NCBI RefSeq assembly: GCF_014202495.1
Contig: NZ_JACHHA010000004.1
Location: 1-64,000, forward strand
Source of the DNA: Cerasibacillus quisquiliarum
GTDB taxonomy: Bacteria > Bacillota > Bacilli > Bacillales > Amphibacillaceae
Reading direction: 5' to 3'
Length of the DNA: 64,000 nt
Each line of letters opens with the position of its first letter. The first letter of the stretch is position 1. Both the position numbers and the translations under genes were made by a program. Under the pieces are notes generated by a model. It was not told the DNA's origin. It made no database searches and saw only the letters and a program-made list of their open reading frames with translations. This document shows, piece by piece, positions 11,139 to 20,021 of this stretch.

Positions 11139-11168
11139 ACTATAAAATATGAGCGACTGTTCAGTCAA
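11139..11168 (-). promoter_or_regulatory. fadF promoter overlapping a FadR-type operator
   Basis: On the minus strand TTGACT is followed 18 bases later by TATAGT. The 18-base TGACTGAACAGTCGCTCA (complement of 11150-11167) overlaps the -35 and spacer and matches the remembered B. subtilis FadR consensus TGAATGAMTANTCATTCA at about 14 of 17 defined positions. Confidence 0.6.
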
Positions 11169-11213
11169 CATTCTTACTGTCGAACGTTTCGTTTTTTTGT
11201 AATAAATTGTAGA

Positions 11214-11633
11214 CTATTCTGGATGAAATGATAGTTCTAGGCGATGATGACGTGGATCTTGCCCATTTAATTTCACATCATATTCCAGGATTAGTGCTCC
11301 TCGTTTAACATTTTCCGGACGATGGTACGAAATGGCTTTCGTATACGTTTCCATGTGGATGGTTCCATATGGGTGATGATATACATTTTCCGTCCATTTG
11401 TTTAAGCGAAATTGTTGACTCATTTCTACATGGCCAGATCGTTTAATATTAACATAATTATCATGAATGGTCATACGACTTTGGACAATTTTTTCACCAT
11501 GGTGTTCAGTTAACATTAGAACATCAAATTTTTCACGTCTATAATAATAGCCTGTCTCCTTCAACGTTGTCTTTTCAGTTTGTCCTCGGTCATCAATCAC
11601 CATGTTCATCGTAATGTTGATTTTTTCACCCAT
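11214..11633 (-). CDS. ywiB: DUF1934 protein YwiB (lipocalin-like)
   Basis: A small predicted cytosolic protein of 139 residues, belonging to the DUF1934/YwiB beta-barrel family of unknown function. It shows alternating beta-strand character, for example VNIKRSGHVEMSQQFRL and the conserved HPYGTIHMETYT stretch. ATG at 11633 was chosen because GAGGG lies 5-6 bases upstream; the longer TTG start at 11645 would put the ribosome binding site inside the gene. It is divergent from the PBP gene and ends about 45 bases before the fadF promoter. Confidence 0.8.
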   Translation of the reverse strand: MGEKINITMNMVIDDRGQTEKTTLKETGYYYRREKFDVLMLTEHHGEKIVQSRMTIHDNYVNIKRSGHVEMSQQFRLNKWTENVYHHPYGTIHMETYTKAISYHRPENVKRGALILEYDVKLNGQDPRHHRLELSFHPE

Positions 11634-11776
11634 CTTATCCCTCAATTCAACTTTTAACTACAATTCCTATTCATTATACCGAACACGGTTATTTTTTTCG
11701 ATTATTTGTTTATTTATTTGGATCTTTTCCCATAATAGAGACACATAGTGAATTTTTTCAAATGGAGTTTATCACA

Positions 11777-13795
11777 ATGAATATGTATATTCGACGATTA
11801 TTAAAAGTTTTAATGTGGTGTTTATTGCTTGGTGGCATATTTCTCATTGTTATCTATCTATTAGGACCACCTCCTGTTAATAATGAAAGAAACACTGTTT
11901 ACTTTGATACATTTGGTGAGCCATTTGCCGAAGACTATGCTAAAGTCAATCGGCATTGGATCAGTTTAGATGACATGCCTCATCATTTGATACAGGCAAC
12001 GATAGCGATTGAGGATCAGCGGTTTTTTAATCATTTAGGATTTGACTTAAAACGAATATTCGCCGCTGCCTTAAAAGACATTCGCGCGAGATCTTTCAAG
12101 GAAGGCGCAAGTACATTAACACAACAGTATGCTCGTAATTTATATCTTACTCATGAAAAAACATGGTCACGTAAGATAAAAGAGGCAATCTATACCGTTC
12201 GTTTAGAAATGTTTTATTCAAAAGAAGACATTTTAGAAGGCTATTTAAATACAATTTATTATGGACATGGGGCATATGGGGTTGAGGCAGCAAGCCGTGT
12301 TTATTTTAATAAAGGCGTCGACCAATTAACATTAGCAGAATCCGCGATGTTAGCAGGTATACCGAAAGGCCCACGTTATTTCTCACCTTTTAACGATGAA
12401 CAACGTGCAAAAAAAAGACAAGAAATCATTTTGCAAGTTATGCATGAGGCAGGTTATATCTCAGAAGGTGCATATAAAAAGGCAATGAATGAACCCATTT
12501 ACTATGCAAGAACAACAAAGGAACAAATCTCACGGAGTTATTTCCAAGAAGCGGTGCTAGACGAGGCACAAGCAATTCTAAAGCTTAGTCGTGAAAATAT
12601 TCAATCTAATGGTTACAGAATTTATACGACGTTCAATCCCCACCTACAAGAAGAGCTGGAAGAGACGATGACTAAAACAATTAATCAAGAGAGTGATATT
12701 GAAGTCGGAGCATTAGCTATAGATCCGAATAATGGAGAAATCCTTGCATTAATAGGCGGACGTGACTTCAATTCTAGTTCATTCAATCGAGCAACACAAT
12801 CACAGCGTATGACAGGTTCCACATTTAAACCTTTGTTATATTATGCTGCGCTCGAGCACGGCTTCACAGCAAACACACATCTATTAAGTGAACCGACTGA
12901 ATTTAAAATTGCTACAAATGATGTATATAAACCACAAAATTTTAATGGCTACTATGCCAATGACTTCATTACACTAGCACAAGCGATGGCACTTTCTGAT
13001 AATATTTATGCTGTGAAAACTCATCTTCTTTTAGGTGAACATACGCTAGTAAAAACAGCCCGTACCTTTGGCATTACAAAAGATTTACCTGCTGTTCCTT
13101 CTTTGGCACTTGGTACTGCTTCTGTTTCATTACAGGAAATGGTCACTGCATACGGCATGATTGGTAATGGTGGTTATAAAATTGACAGCCATGTCATTAA
13201 AAAAATAACAGATCGACATGGGAATGTCCTTTACTCAAAGCGCTTGAATAAAGAGCAATTACTTGATGAAAAAAAAGCATTTATCTTAACTGAATTAATG
13301 ACTGGAATGTTTGATGAGCAATTGGATGGTTATATGCCTGTTACAGGTACTCCGATTATAAAACAACTATCAAGACCTTATGCGGGAAAATCAGGTACGA
13401 CTGAATTTGATAGTTGGATGATAGGCTTTAGCCCGCATATCGTCACTGGCGTTTGGGTTGGATACGATGACAACAGACGAATAACACGTCCGACTGAAAA
13501 ACAATACGCCAAGAAAATTTGGGCTGAGTTTATGGAAAAGGCCCATCATACGATTCCAATGAGTACATTTTTACCACCAAAGGGCGTCATTGGACTTCCT
13601 ATTGACCCAGTAACTGGTAAACGAGCGACACCAGAATGCCCAACGAATCGGGTGATGTATTTTGAAATTGGTACTGAACCTTCTGACTATTGTACTGAAC
13701 ATACAAAACAGCCAGATGAAAAGGATGTTAAAGAGGAGGAGAAAGGATTTTTTAAAAAATGGTTTGAGTTGTTTTTTGACTCAAAACAATCATAA
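11777..13795 (+). CDS. pbpG: Class A penicillin-binding protein (PbpG/PBP2d type)
   Basis: A bifunctional peptidoglycan glycosyltransferase and transpeptidase, membrane-anchored by one N-terminal segment (about 8-30). The GT51 domain shows EDQRFFNHLGFD, GASTLTQQ and LEGYLNTIYYGHGAYG. The transpeptidase domain shows the serine motif in TGSTFKP, SDN in ALSDNIYA and KSGTTEFDSWMIGF. Adjacency to ywhD matches B. subtilis pbpG (ywhE), which acts in spore wall synthesis. ATG at 11777 has GGAG 9 bases upstream; the ATG at 11762 does not. A charged C-terminal tail follows the transpeptidase. Confidence 0.92.
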   Translation: MNMYIRRLLKVLMWCLLLGGIFLIVIYLLGPPPVNNERNTVYFDTFGEPFAEDYAKVNRHWISLDDMPHHLIQATIAIEDQRFFNHLGFDLKRIFAAALKDIRARSFKEGASTLTQQYARNLYLTHEKTWSRKIKEAIYTVRLEMFYSKEDILEGYLNTIYYGHGAYGVEAASRVYFNKGVDQLTLAESAMLAGIPKGPRYFSPFNDEQRAKKRQEIILQVMHEAGYISEGAYKKAMNEPIYYARTTKEQISRSYFQEAVLDEAQAILKLSRENIQSNGYRIYTTFNPHLQEELEETMTKTINQESDIEVGALAIDPNNGEILALIGGRDFNSSSFNRATQSQRMTGSTFKPLLYYAALEHGFTANTHLLSEPTEFKIATNDVYKPQNFNGYYANDFITLAQAMALSDNIYAVKTHLLLGEHTLVKTARTFGITKDLPAVPSLALGTASVSLQEMVTAYGMIGNGGYKIDSHVIKKITDRHGNVLYSKRLNKEQLLDEKKAFILTELMTGMFDEQLDGYMPVTGTPIIKQLSRPYAGKSGTTEFDSWMIGFSPHIVTGVWVGYDDNRRITRPTEKQYAKKIWAEFMEKAHHTIPMSTFLPPKGVIGLPIDPVTGKRATPECPTNRVMYFEIGTEPSDYCTEHTKQPDEKDVKEEEKGFFKKWFELFFDSKQS

Positions 13796-13850
13796 ATAGA
13801 AATCGACTCTGATTGTAGTGTCCTAGCTACAACAGAGTCGATTTCTATTT
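13794..13850. terminator. Bidirectional terminator after pbpG
   Basis: An 18-base perfect inverted repeat, AAATAGAAATCGACTCTG and its complement, with an inner TTGTAG/CTACAA stem. It overlaps the pbpG stop codon. T content is modest, but the stem is very long. 13851-13966 holds nothing else. Confidence 0.75.
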
Positions 13851-13966
13851 GTCCTAGTAATCCAAGGTTGTCCATGTACTGTTTATTTTACAAATTTCCT
13901 TAAAAAAGTACAAGGGTTTGATGTCACCTTTAAGTTTCTAAAAATAAATGTGAATAATTTATGACA

Positions 13967-14485
13967 TTATTCATAGCCTAAGTTTTTCTTTAATTCTTCT
14001 GATGAGCGCTCCCAAAATCCTTCATTAAAAGTTGCTAAATAATCTCCCAATAGTTTTTTCGATAAATCGTCCATATGTTCAACGACAATTTTTCCTTTTA
14101 ATGAGGCCTCCATATTTTTAACATGCTCTGGCATCGATTTGTAGGCCCGTTTATTTGGCTTATCTACAAGTAATTCACAACCTGCAACTCCTGCATAATA
14201 TGGACCTTCTTCTCCTTGTTCAACAGTGACCCATACAATCCAATATTTTTTTGGGTTTGGTACGTCTTCGCGATTCGGCATATATTTAACACGTCTTTCA
14301 ATTTCACTACGTGCATGCATGGCGTCCATATCAAGATAAGCCTTTTCTTCATTTGGATCTACAATCACAGATGACATGTTCTCTAAACTAATCGAACCCG
14401 CACCATAACCTCCATGTCCATCGACAGAGTCATCTTTTATTATAGTAAAGCGATTCTTTTTATTAGAAGATTGCTTTGAATTCAT
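13967..14485 (-). CDS. ywhD: YwhD family protein
   Basis: A conserved Bacillaceae protein of unknown function, 172 residues. Recognisable segments are FTIIKDDSVDGHGGYGAGSI at the N-terminus and PKKYWIVWVTVEQGEEGPYYAGVAGCEL in the middle. It has no signal peptide or membrane segment, so it is predicted cytosolic. Its place next to pbpG is conserved with B. subtilis. It is convergent with pbpG and preceded by a strong AAGGAGG 8-9 bases before ATG. The 288-base gap upstream holds an imperfect hairpin at about 14571-14617 (GCTT..TTACCT with AGGTAA..AAGC) and no gene. Confidence 0.85.
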   Translation of the reverse strand: MNSKQSSNKKNRFTIIKDDSVDGHGGYGAGSISLENMSSVIVDPNEEKAYLDMDAMHARSEIERRVKYMPNREDVPNPKKYWIVWVTVEQGEEGPYYAGVAGCELLVDKPNKRAYKSMPEHVKNMEASLKGKIVVEHMDDLSKKLLGDYLATFNEGFWERSSEELKKNLGYE

Positions 14486-14774
14486 GTATTAGACCTCCTT
14501 CTGATGTTTCATCTTGGCTTTATTGTAGCACAGATTAGCTTTTCTAACATGGACAGTGACACCATTCAATAGCTTGCTTACCTCTTTGTTTCTTTAGAAA
14601 GGTAATAACAAGCATCTGTCCGAGGTTCATGCGCATTAAAGCACTTTTACGTTAACTAACGGTTTATTTATGGCAAGTATGACACGATAAAGAGTGCCTC
14701 ATAAGATATTCCGATAGATTGATTAAGAAATTAAAACAGTTTTAGCATGACGGGCTAGAACCGCTTATGTTTCT

Positions 14775-15269
14775 TTATTGTTTCAATGTATGAATTAATT
14801 CCCATGCTTCTTTAAACTCATCCGGGCTGTAGTTTTGTTTTGGTTTCACATGATGAACTTTTTTTTCAACTTCTTCCTTCGGTAAATCTTTAAAAAACAA
14901 CATCGTTGCGACAAGCTCAAGGAAGCGAGAGCTTTTATTTAGTAAGAGATGAGCTTGTGAACTGAAATCTGGCATGTCCGTTTGAAACTGTTTTAAAAAT
15001 TGTGTTCCCTGTTCTGTAATTTGATAATGATATTGAAAATAATTGCTTTTTTCTTCCTTTTCTTCCTCGATAAATCCGAGATTACATAATTCTTCGATAC
15101 GTAAAGAAAGTTCCTCTGAGTATGGGCCGTAAAAATGAAAATTGTATTTTTCTTCAAATGGAACACCACATGCTTGTAAAATATAGATCATTTTTTGGAG
15201 TTTTTTCCGACCAGTTACTTCACCAACGATGGAAAAAAAATGCATGATTTTCGTATGATTTGTCAACAT
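14775..15269 (-). CDS. ywgA: YwgA family protein
   Basis: A 164-residue conserved Firmicutes protein of unknown function. It is helical with a winged-helix-like feel: GRKKLQKMIYILQACGVPFEEKYNFHFYGPYSEEL near residues 18-55, then a basic C-terminus. The GRKKLQK..YGPYS arrangement resembles Panacea/SocA-type antitoxin-like folds, but that is speculative. ATG at 15269 was preferred because GGAG lies 9 bases upstream, inside the end of ywfO; the ATG at 15278 would abut the ribosome binding site. One base separates it from the ywfO stop, so they are translationally coupled. Confidence 0.8.
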   Translation of the reverse strand: MLTNHTKIMHFFSIVGEVTGRKKLQKMIYILQACGVPFEEKYNFHFYGPYSEELSLRIEELCNLGFIEEEKEEKSNYFQYHYQITEQGTQFLKQFQTDMPDFSSQAHLLLNKSSRFLELVATMLFFKDLPKEEVEKKVHHVKPKQNYSPDEFKEAWELIHTLKQ

Positions 15270-15270
15270 G

Positions 15271-16581
15271 TTATACATCTCCTTGACCGTGTAAAATTCT
15301 CATGATCTGTTGAACCGTTTTTTTGTCCTTCTTCTTTGCCTGTTCTAATCGATCGAGTGGATAATACAATTTATGATCTGTTCGTTTTTTTCCTGAAATC
15401 GCCTCAACAACTTCTGATTCACGTGATAATTCTCGCAATTCACCGTTTGGCATGAGTAAATGGATAGGCAAGCGTTCACCTTCCTCGCCTGGTCGATAAA
15501 AATCGTACGGTAAATCAGATGAAGAATCAACAACGAGATAATATTCTGGATCTATATTCATATCTTTAAATAATTGTGTAAGTGTAACCCAACTGTTCAT
15601 CATCTTATTCGGATCAAATTCGACATATTTAAATAAGCGCCGATTGATAAACCGTTCACATAAATCACTTAAAATCTTATCTTCTTCATGTTGCCACATT
15701 TGAAAATAGTAATGGACGACAGCTTCATCTAAATTCAAGTAGTCTTGAAGGTTTTCTTCTTTATTAAAAAATGAAATAAAATGTGTTGGCTTTAATTTGA
15801 AATGATAGCCACTTTCGTATAAAAATTTCACCCGGTCGAAAATTTTCGTCAAAATGACTTCTGCACTTCGTGTTACCGGATGAAAATACACTTGCCAGTA
15901 CATTTGATAACGACTCATTATATAATCTTCTACAGCATGCATACCTGTTGATTTTATCACAACTTGATCTTCTATAGGTCGCATCACTCGTAAAATCCTT
16001 TCCATATCAAAGTGACCGTAACTCACACCTGTAAAATAAGAATCACGTTGTAAATAATCCATACGATCTGCATCGATTTGACTTGAGATAAGGCTAACAA
16101 CGAGTTTATTAGAGTGCGTCTTATTAATAACATCTGCTACTTCTTGTGCAAAGCCAGGATATACCTTTTCTAAAATTCGATTTGATTCCGTGTCACCTAA
16201 AATAATTTGTTGTGTGTAATATTCATGGTCAAGCTTAAAGACCTTCTCAAATGAGTGAGAAAACGGCCCATGCCCTAAATCGTGTAATAAAGCTGCACAA
16301 AGACAGAGTAAACGATTCTTTTCATTCCAATGTTCTCTATCTTTAAAGTTGTTGATGATACGTCGAACGATTTCATATACACCAAGAGAATGGTTGAAAC
16401 GACTATGTTCTGCACCATGAAATGTTAAATATGTCGTACCGAGCTGTTTAATTCGTCTCAATCTTTGAAACTCTGGCGTACCGATTAAGTCCCATATGAC
16501 ACGGTCACGCACATGGACATAGCGATGGACAGGATCTTTAAAAACTTTTACTTCATGTAATTTTTCATCTTTATATGCCAT
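15271..16581 (-). CDS. ywfO: HD-domain phosphohydrolase YwfO
   Basis: A dGTPase-like HD-superfamily phosphohydrolase of 436 residues; B. subtilis YwfO is of similar size. Metal-binding residues are visible in order: HSRFNHSLGVYE (about 55-70), ALLHDLGHGPFSHSFE (HD pair, about 100-115) and SSQIDADRMDYLQRD (distal Asp, about 160-175). It probably hydrolyses dNTPs or a related nucleotide; the natural substrate is uncertain. It forms an operon with ywgA and is divergent from lipL. The ribosome binding site is weak (GGGTTG region). Confidence 0.88.
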   Translation of the reverse strand: MAYKDEKLHEVKVFKDPVHRYVHVRDRVIWDLIGTPEFQRLRRIKQLGTTYLTFHGAEHSRFNHSLGVYEIVRRIINNFKDREHWNEKNRLLCLCAALLHDLGHGPFSHSFEKVFKLDHEYYTQQIILGDTESNRILEKVYPGFAQEVADVINKTHSNKLVVSLISSQIDADRMDYLQRDSYFTGVSYGHFDMERILRVMRPIEDQVVIKSTGMHAVEDYIMSRYQMYWQVYFHPVTRSAEVILTKIFDRVKFLYESGYHFKLKPTHFISFFNKEENLQDYLNLDEAVVHYYFQMWQHEEDKILSDLCERFINRRLFKYVEFDPNKMMNSWVTLTQLFKDMNIDPEYYLVVDSSSDLPYDFYRPGEEGERLPIHLLMPNGELRELSRESEVVEAISGKKRTDHKLYYPLDRLEQAKKKDKKTVQQIMRILHGQGDV

Positions 16582-16711
16582 TTATACCATTCAACCCGTT
16601 TCTTTTCGACGATGATTATGTATTATTATATAATAGTGTATTGAGAGTTAAAAGGGCAAATGAGAGACGTCACTTATTTTTCAAAATGAATAGACTATGA
16701 AAGGAATTTTT

Positions 16712-17575
16712 ATGAAGACATTACATAATATCACTAAACACGCAACTTTTCGCTATGTTGATCATACAAAGGAAATGACTTTTCAAGATAGACCTTATAC
16801 AGCAGCTACATCTTTTGCGATTGATGATGCCATTGCAACTGCTGTTAGTCAGCATACAGCACCTCCAACGATGCGGTTATGGGTCCACCCACATACTGTT
16901 GTACTTGGAATTCCAGACACCCGTGTTCCTTATTTAAATGAAGGAATTAAATTTTTAAATGATGCAGGATATCATGTTATTGTCCGTAATTCAGGTGGCT
17001 TAGCTGTTGTATTAGACGAAGGTATTTTAAATATTTCATTAATATTACCTAACATGGGGCGTATTTCTATCTATGATAGTTATGAAGCAATGGTTACATT
17101 TGTTCAACATATGTTAAAGGATGTGACTCGGGATATCGAGGCGTATGAAATTGTCGGGTCCTATTGTCCAGGTGACTATGATTTAAGTATTAACGGAAGA
17201 AAATTCGCTGGTATCTCCCAACGACGAATTAAGGATGCAGCAGCGATACAAATTTATTTAGATGTGAATGGAAATAGCAAAAGGCGAGCACAATTAATCC
17301 GCGACTTTTACCGAATTGCTATTAAAGGGAAAGAGACAACATTCACCTATCCTCATGTTGAACCAAATAAAATGGCTTCTTTAACTGAACTCATTGGCCG
17401 AAGAGTGACCGTCGATGAGATGGTTCTTCGAGCAACATCAACATTACAGGACTTAAGTGAAGAACTAGTTAAAGGTGATCTGTCTGCAGGTGAAATGGAG
17501 ACATTCAAGTATCGCATGAATATGATGAAAAAACGTAACGAAAAAATTCAAGAGATTTTAAATGACAAAGTTTAA
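16712..17575 (+). CDS. lipL: Octanoyl-[GcvH]:protein N-octanoyltransferase
   Basis: LipL moves octanoyl from GcvH to E2 subunits in the Bacillus lipoate pathway. The BPL/LplA-like catalytic domain shows RNSGGLAVVLDEG (about 100), the nucleophile Cys in GSYCPGDYDLS (about 150) and the Lys-containing GRKFAGISQRR. Its length is 287 residues from ATG 16712. That start is preferred because AAAGGA lies 6 bases upstream, within what a longer ORF from 16697 would translate. It is divergent from ywfO. In B. subtilis pta lies between lipL and hemQ; here the gap holds only 339 non-coding bases. Confidence 0.92.
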   Translation: MKTLHNITKHATFRYVDHTKEMTFQDRPYTAATSFAIDDAIATAVSQHTAPPTMRLWVHPHTVVLGIPDTRVPYLNEGIKFLNDAGYHVIVRNSGGLAVVLDEGILNISLILPNMGRISIYDSYEAMVTFVQHMLKDVTRDIEAYEIVGSYCPGDYDLSINGRKFAGISQRRIKDAAAIQIYLDVNGNSKRRAQLIRDFYRIAIKGKETTFTYPHVEPNKMASLTELIGRRVTVDEMVLRATSTLQDLSEELVKGDLSAGEMETFKYRMNMMKKRNEKIQEILNDKV

Positions 17576-17643
17576 GTTTATAAGAAGCGAACAAGAGCTA
17601 GGGTAAATAGAATAGGTTTTCAACTTAAGTTTTTGATCTGGGA

Positions 17644-17698
17644 CCGCGCGATTTTGACCCGTGGTCGCGCGATTTTGACCCAGGGTCGCGCGATTTTC
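17644..17698. repeat. Three GC-rich 21-bp direct repeats
   Basis: CGCGCGATTTT recurs at 17645, 17666 and 17687, each within a GGTCGCGCGATTTTGACCC-like unit of period 21. The unit is much more GC-rich than its surroundings. GGTC..GACC gives each unit a small dyad. The rest of the lipL-hemQ gap contains no gene. Confidence 0.9.
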
Positions 17699-17734
17699 TA
17701 CAATTATCTACTATATAGGTACTATAGCAATTCA

Positions 17735-17759
17735 TCACTAATTTTTTACAAATTAGTGA
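17735..17759 (+). terminator. Hairpin downstream of lipL
   Basis: TCACTAATT (17735-17743) pairs with AATTAGTGA (17751-17759) over a short T-rich loop, followed by CAAAAG and not by a T-run. It may be a weak terminator after lipL. Confidence 0.4.
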
Positions 17760-17914
17760 CAAAAGTATCTATTTAATGTCTATCATGTGTTTTGTTATAG
17801 CGTCTGAAATGAATCTGCTTTGGACGTTATGATATAGTAAAAATAAGGTTATGCTATAGATAACCGATTCGTCATGTTATTTATCATTTTATATTACATA
17901 AAGGAGAGATTTAA

Positions 17915-18664
17915 ATGGTAGAAGCTGTCGAAACAATGGACGGTTGGTATTCATTACATGATATGCGTACTGTTGATTGGGTTTCTTGGAAAATGGCATC
18001 TGCAGAAGAACGTGAAGAAGCAATCACTAGCTTTCTCAATTTAATTGAAAAATGGGAAGCGGTAGAAGAAGCTAAAAACGGCAGTCATGCTATGTATACG
18101 GTCGTTGGTCAAAAAGCTGATCTGTTGTTTATGTTTCTTCGCCCGACCATGGAAGAGCTGAATGAATTAGAAACAGAATTCAATAAATCAAAAATGGCAG
18201 AGTTCCTCATTCCGGCACATTCTTACGTATCCATTATTGAATTAGCGAAATATCGCGAGTCAAAAGACGGTGTTGATCCAGAAACATTGCCAGAAATTCA
18301 AGCTCGTTTAAAACCAATTTTACCGAAATGGGAACATATTTGCTTTTATCCAATGAACCGCCGTCGTATCGGTGATGAAAACTGGTATACGCTTGAAAAA
18401 GATGTTCGTGCAAAATTACTTTATGAGCATAGTAAAACAGGACGTAAATATGCTGGAAAAGTAAAACAGTTTATTACAGGATCAATTGGTATTGATGACT
18501 GGGAGTGGGGTGTCACTTTATTTGCGCATGACGCTTTGGAGTTCAAGAAGATTGTCTATGAAATGCGCTTTGATGAAGTGAGCTCACGCTACGGAGAATT
18601 CGGATATTTCTTCGTTGGAAATATCTTGAAAAAACAAGCTGTACCAGCATTTCTACATGTTTAA
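17915..18664 (+). CDS. hemQ: Coproheme decarboxylase HemQ
   Basis: The last enzyme of the coproporphyrin-dependent haem pathway of Gram-positives: it decarboxylates Fe-coproporphyrin III to haem b with peroxide. The 249-residue chlorite-dismutase-like fold is complete. [18 protein letters not shown] carries the conserved Tyr region, [12 protein letters not shown] the proximal His, and FVGNIL closes the C-terminus. ATG follows AAAGGAGAG at a good distance. It has its own downstream terminator. Confidence 0.95.
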   Translation: MVEAVETMDGWYSLHDMRTVDWVSWKMASAEEREEAITSFLNLIEKWEAVEEAKNGSHAMYTVVGQKADLLFMFLRPTMEELNELETEFNKSKMAEFLIPAHSYVSIIELAKYRESKDGVDPETLPEIQARLKPILPKWEHICFYPMNRRRIGDENWYTLEKDVRAKLLYEHSKTGRKYAGKVKQFITGSIGIDDWEWGVTLFAHDALEFKKIVYEMRFDEVSSRYGEFGYFFVGNILKKQAVPAFLHV

Positions 18665-18674
18665 TTAATCTTTA

Positions 18675-18713
18675 AACGTTCACAAATCGTATGGATTTGT
18701 GGACGTTTTTTAT
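18675..18713 (+). terminator. hemQ terminator
   Basis: AACGTTCACAAATC pairs with GATTTGTGGACGTT across GTATG, followed by TTTTTT. Confidence 0.9.
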
Positions 18714-18750
18714 TTAACAACTTAAAACCTCTGCTATATTTTATTCCGAA

Positions 18751-18778
18751 TCATATTTTTTTCTCACATACATACATA
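18751..18778 (+). promoter_or_regulatory. Candidate sigma-E promoter of cwlJ-gerQ
   Basis: TCATATT (18751-18757) and CATACATA (18771-18778), 13 bases apart, resemble the sigma-E -35 KMATATT and -10 CATAYAMT. B. subtilis cwlJ is mother-cell expressed, which fits. Confidence 0.5.
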
Positions 18779-18824
18779 TCAGTAATGGCATGTTGAATTT
18801 ATAGTCAGAAATGAGGTGGAGTGT

Positions 18825-19247
18825 TTGGCTGTTGTTCCAATGACTGATGAAAACGTTGATCTATTAGCACGATTAATACGCGCTGAGGCAGAAGGTGACG
18901 GCAAACTTGGCATGCTTATGGTAGGAAATGTCGGTGTTAACCGGGTTTTAGCTGATTGCCTAGATTTTACAGATATCCGTACGGTTCCACAAATGGTCTT
19001 TCAAAGTCCAGGTGGATTTGAAGCGACTCAAAAGGGTTACTTTTATCAACGGGCCAGAGAAATTGATAAAGAACTTGCACGTCAAGTGATGATGGGAAAG
19101 CGATATCATCCAGCAACAAACGCGCTTTGGTTTTTCATGCCTGAAGGAGATTGCCCAGCTCAATGGTTTAATCAATGGAACAGTGGCAGATTTAAATCCC
19201 ATTGCTTCTATACACCTCTCCAATCTGAGTGTCCAACAGTATATTAA
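18825..19247 (+). CDS. cwlJ: Spore cortex-lytic enzyme CwlJ
   Basis: A spore-coat-located cortex hydrolase that responds to Ca-dipicolinate during germination. The whole 140-residue hydrolase_2 domain is present: LARLIRAEAEGDGKLGMLMVGNVGVNR with its likely catalytic Glu, GYFYQRA, then NALWFF and CPAQWFNQW, FKSHCFYTP. TTG at 18825 was chosen because it gives MAVVPMTDE, which aligns with the MAVV start of B. subtilis CwlJ, with GAGGTGG upstream. A GTG at 18816 would include the ribosome binding site. There is no signal peptide, as usual for this coat protein. gerQ follows 19 bases on. Confidence 0.93.
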   Translation: MAVVPMTDENVDLLARLIRAEAEGDGKLGMLMVGNVGVNRVLADCLDFTDIRTVPQMVFQSPGGFEATQKGYFYQRAREIDKELARQVMMGKRYHPATNALWFFMPEGDCPAQWFNQWNSGRFKSHCFYTPLQSECPTVY

Positions 19248-19266
19248 AATTAGAGGAGGTTTTTTA

Positions 19267-19695
19267 ATGAGTGAACATCAACCAGGATATACGAGTCAAC
19301 AAAATTACCCTTATTTTTATTATCCAGCGTCTTCGCCTGCTTACTATCCAGCCTATGCTTATCGTCAATTTGTACAGCCACAGTCATCACAAACAAATTC
19401 TCAAGTTAATGTCCCGGGTATGTTACCTGCAGAACAATCGTATATCGAAAATATTTTGCGACTAAATCGCGGGAAACACGCCACAGCTTATTTACGCTTT
19501 AACGGTAATCAAAAAGCATTCAAAGGCCGAATTGAAGCAGCTGGACGGGACCATCTCATATTAAGCGACCCCGAAACGAATAAACGTTATTTACTGTTGA
19601 TGGTCTATCTTGATTATGTCGTATTTGATGAACCAATTAATTATCAATACCCTTATCAAACTCAAGGTCAAATGGCAACATACACACCGAGGTAA
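19267..19695 (+). CDS. gerQ: Spore coat protein GerQ
   Basis: GerQ places CwlJ in the spore coat and is cross-linked there by transglutaminase Tgl. Of its 142 residues, the N-terminal 60 are rich in Tyr, Pro, Gln and Ser (YPYFYYPAS type). The C-terminal part is the conserved domain: ENILRLNRGKHATAYLRF, IEAAGRDHLILSDP, YLLLMVYLDYVVFDEPIN. ATG at 19267 follows AGGAGG by 7 bases; an upstream ORF extension overlaps cwlJ and is not used. It is co-transcribed with cwlJ. Confidence 0.93.
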   Translation: MSEHQPGYTSQQNYPYFYYPASSPAYYPAYAYRQFVQPQSSQTNSQVNVPGMLPAEQSYIENILRLNRGKHATAYLRFNGNQKAFKGRIEAAGRDHLILSDPETNKRYLLLMVYLDYVVFDEPINYQYPYQTQGQMATYTPR

Positions 19696-19702
19696 TATAA
19701 AT

Positions 19703-19737
19703 AAAGGATAGCATCATAACTTATGCTATCCTTTATT
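19703..19737 (+). terminator. gerQ terminator
   Basis: AAAGGATAGCAT pairs with ATGCTATCCTTT across CATAACTT, followed by ATTTTA. Confidence 0.85.
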
Positions 19738-19765
19738 TTACCTAGCTAAAAATGAGGCGATGATG

Positions 19766-20014
19766 ATGAGATATCCACTAGAAAGACTTATGTTATGGGA
19801 AGTCATATCCCTCGGTCTTGCGTTTCCAATTGGATTTATAGCGCTTATTAGAGGTTCTTTATTATTTACAATTATGACTCTCTTCTTAACCATCATAAGC
19901 CTTGTATGTCATGTTCTGTTACTATTATATATAAACCGATCACAATCTGCTTTAAAGCAAATTTTACGAAGTGTGCTCATCTTTATCGTAATCGTCACTT
20001 TAATTATTCAATAG
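19766..20014 (+). CDS. Small membrane protein, function unknown
   Basis: About 82 residues with two or three hydrophobic segments: LGLAFPIGFIALIRGSLLF, LFLTIISLVCHVLLLLYI, and VLIFIVIVTLII at the C-terminus. Three ATGs lie in a row (19760, 19763, 19766); GAGG at 19754 makes the second or third the best start. It is convergent with ywdK, 7 bases apart. I do not recognise the family. Confidence 0.6.
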   Translation: MRYPLERLMLWEVISLGLAFPIGFIALIRGSLLFTIMTLFLTIISLVCHVLLLLYINRSQSALKQILRSVLIFIVIVTLIIQ

Positions 20015-20021
20015 TATTAGA

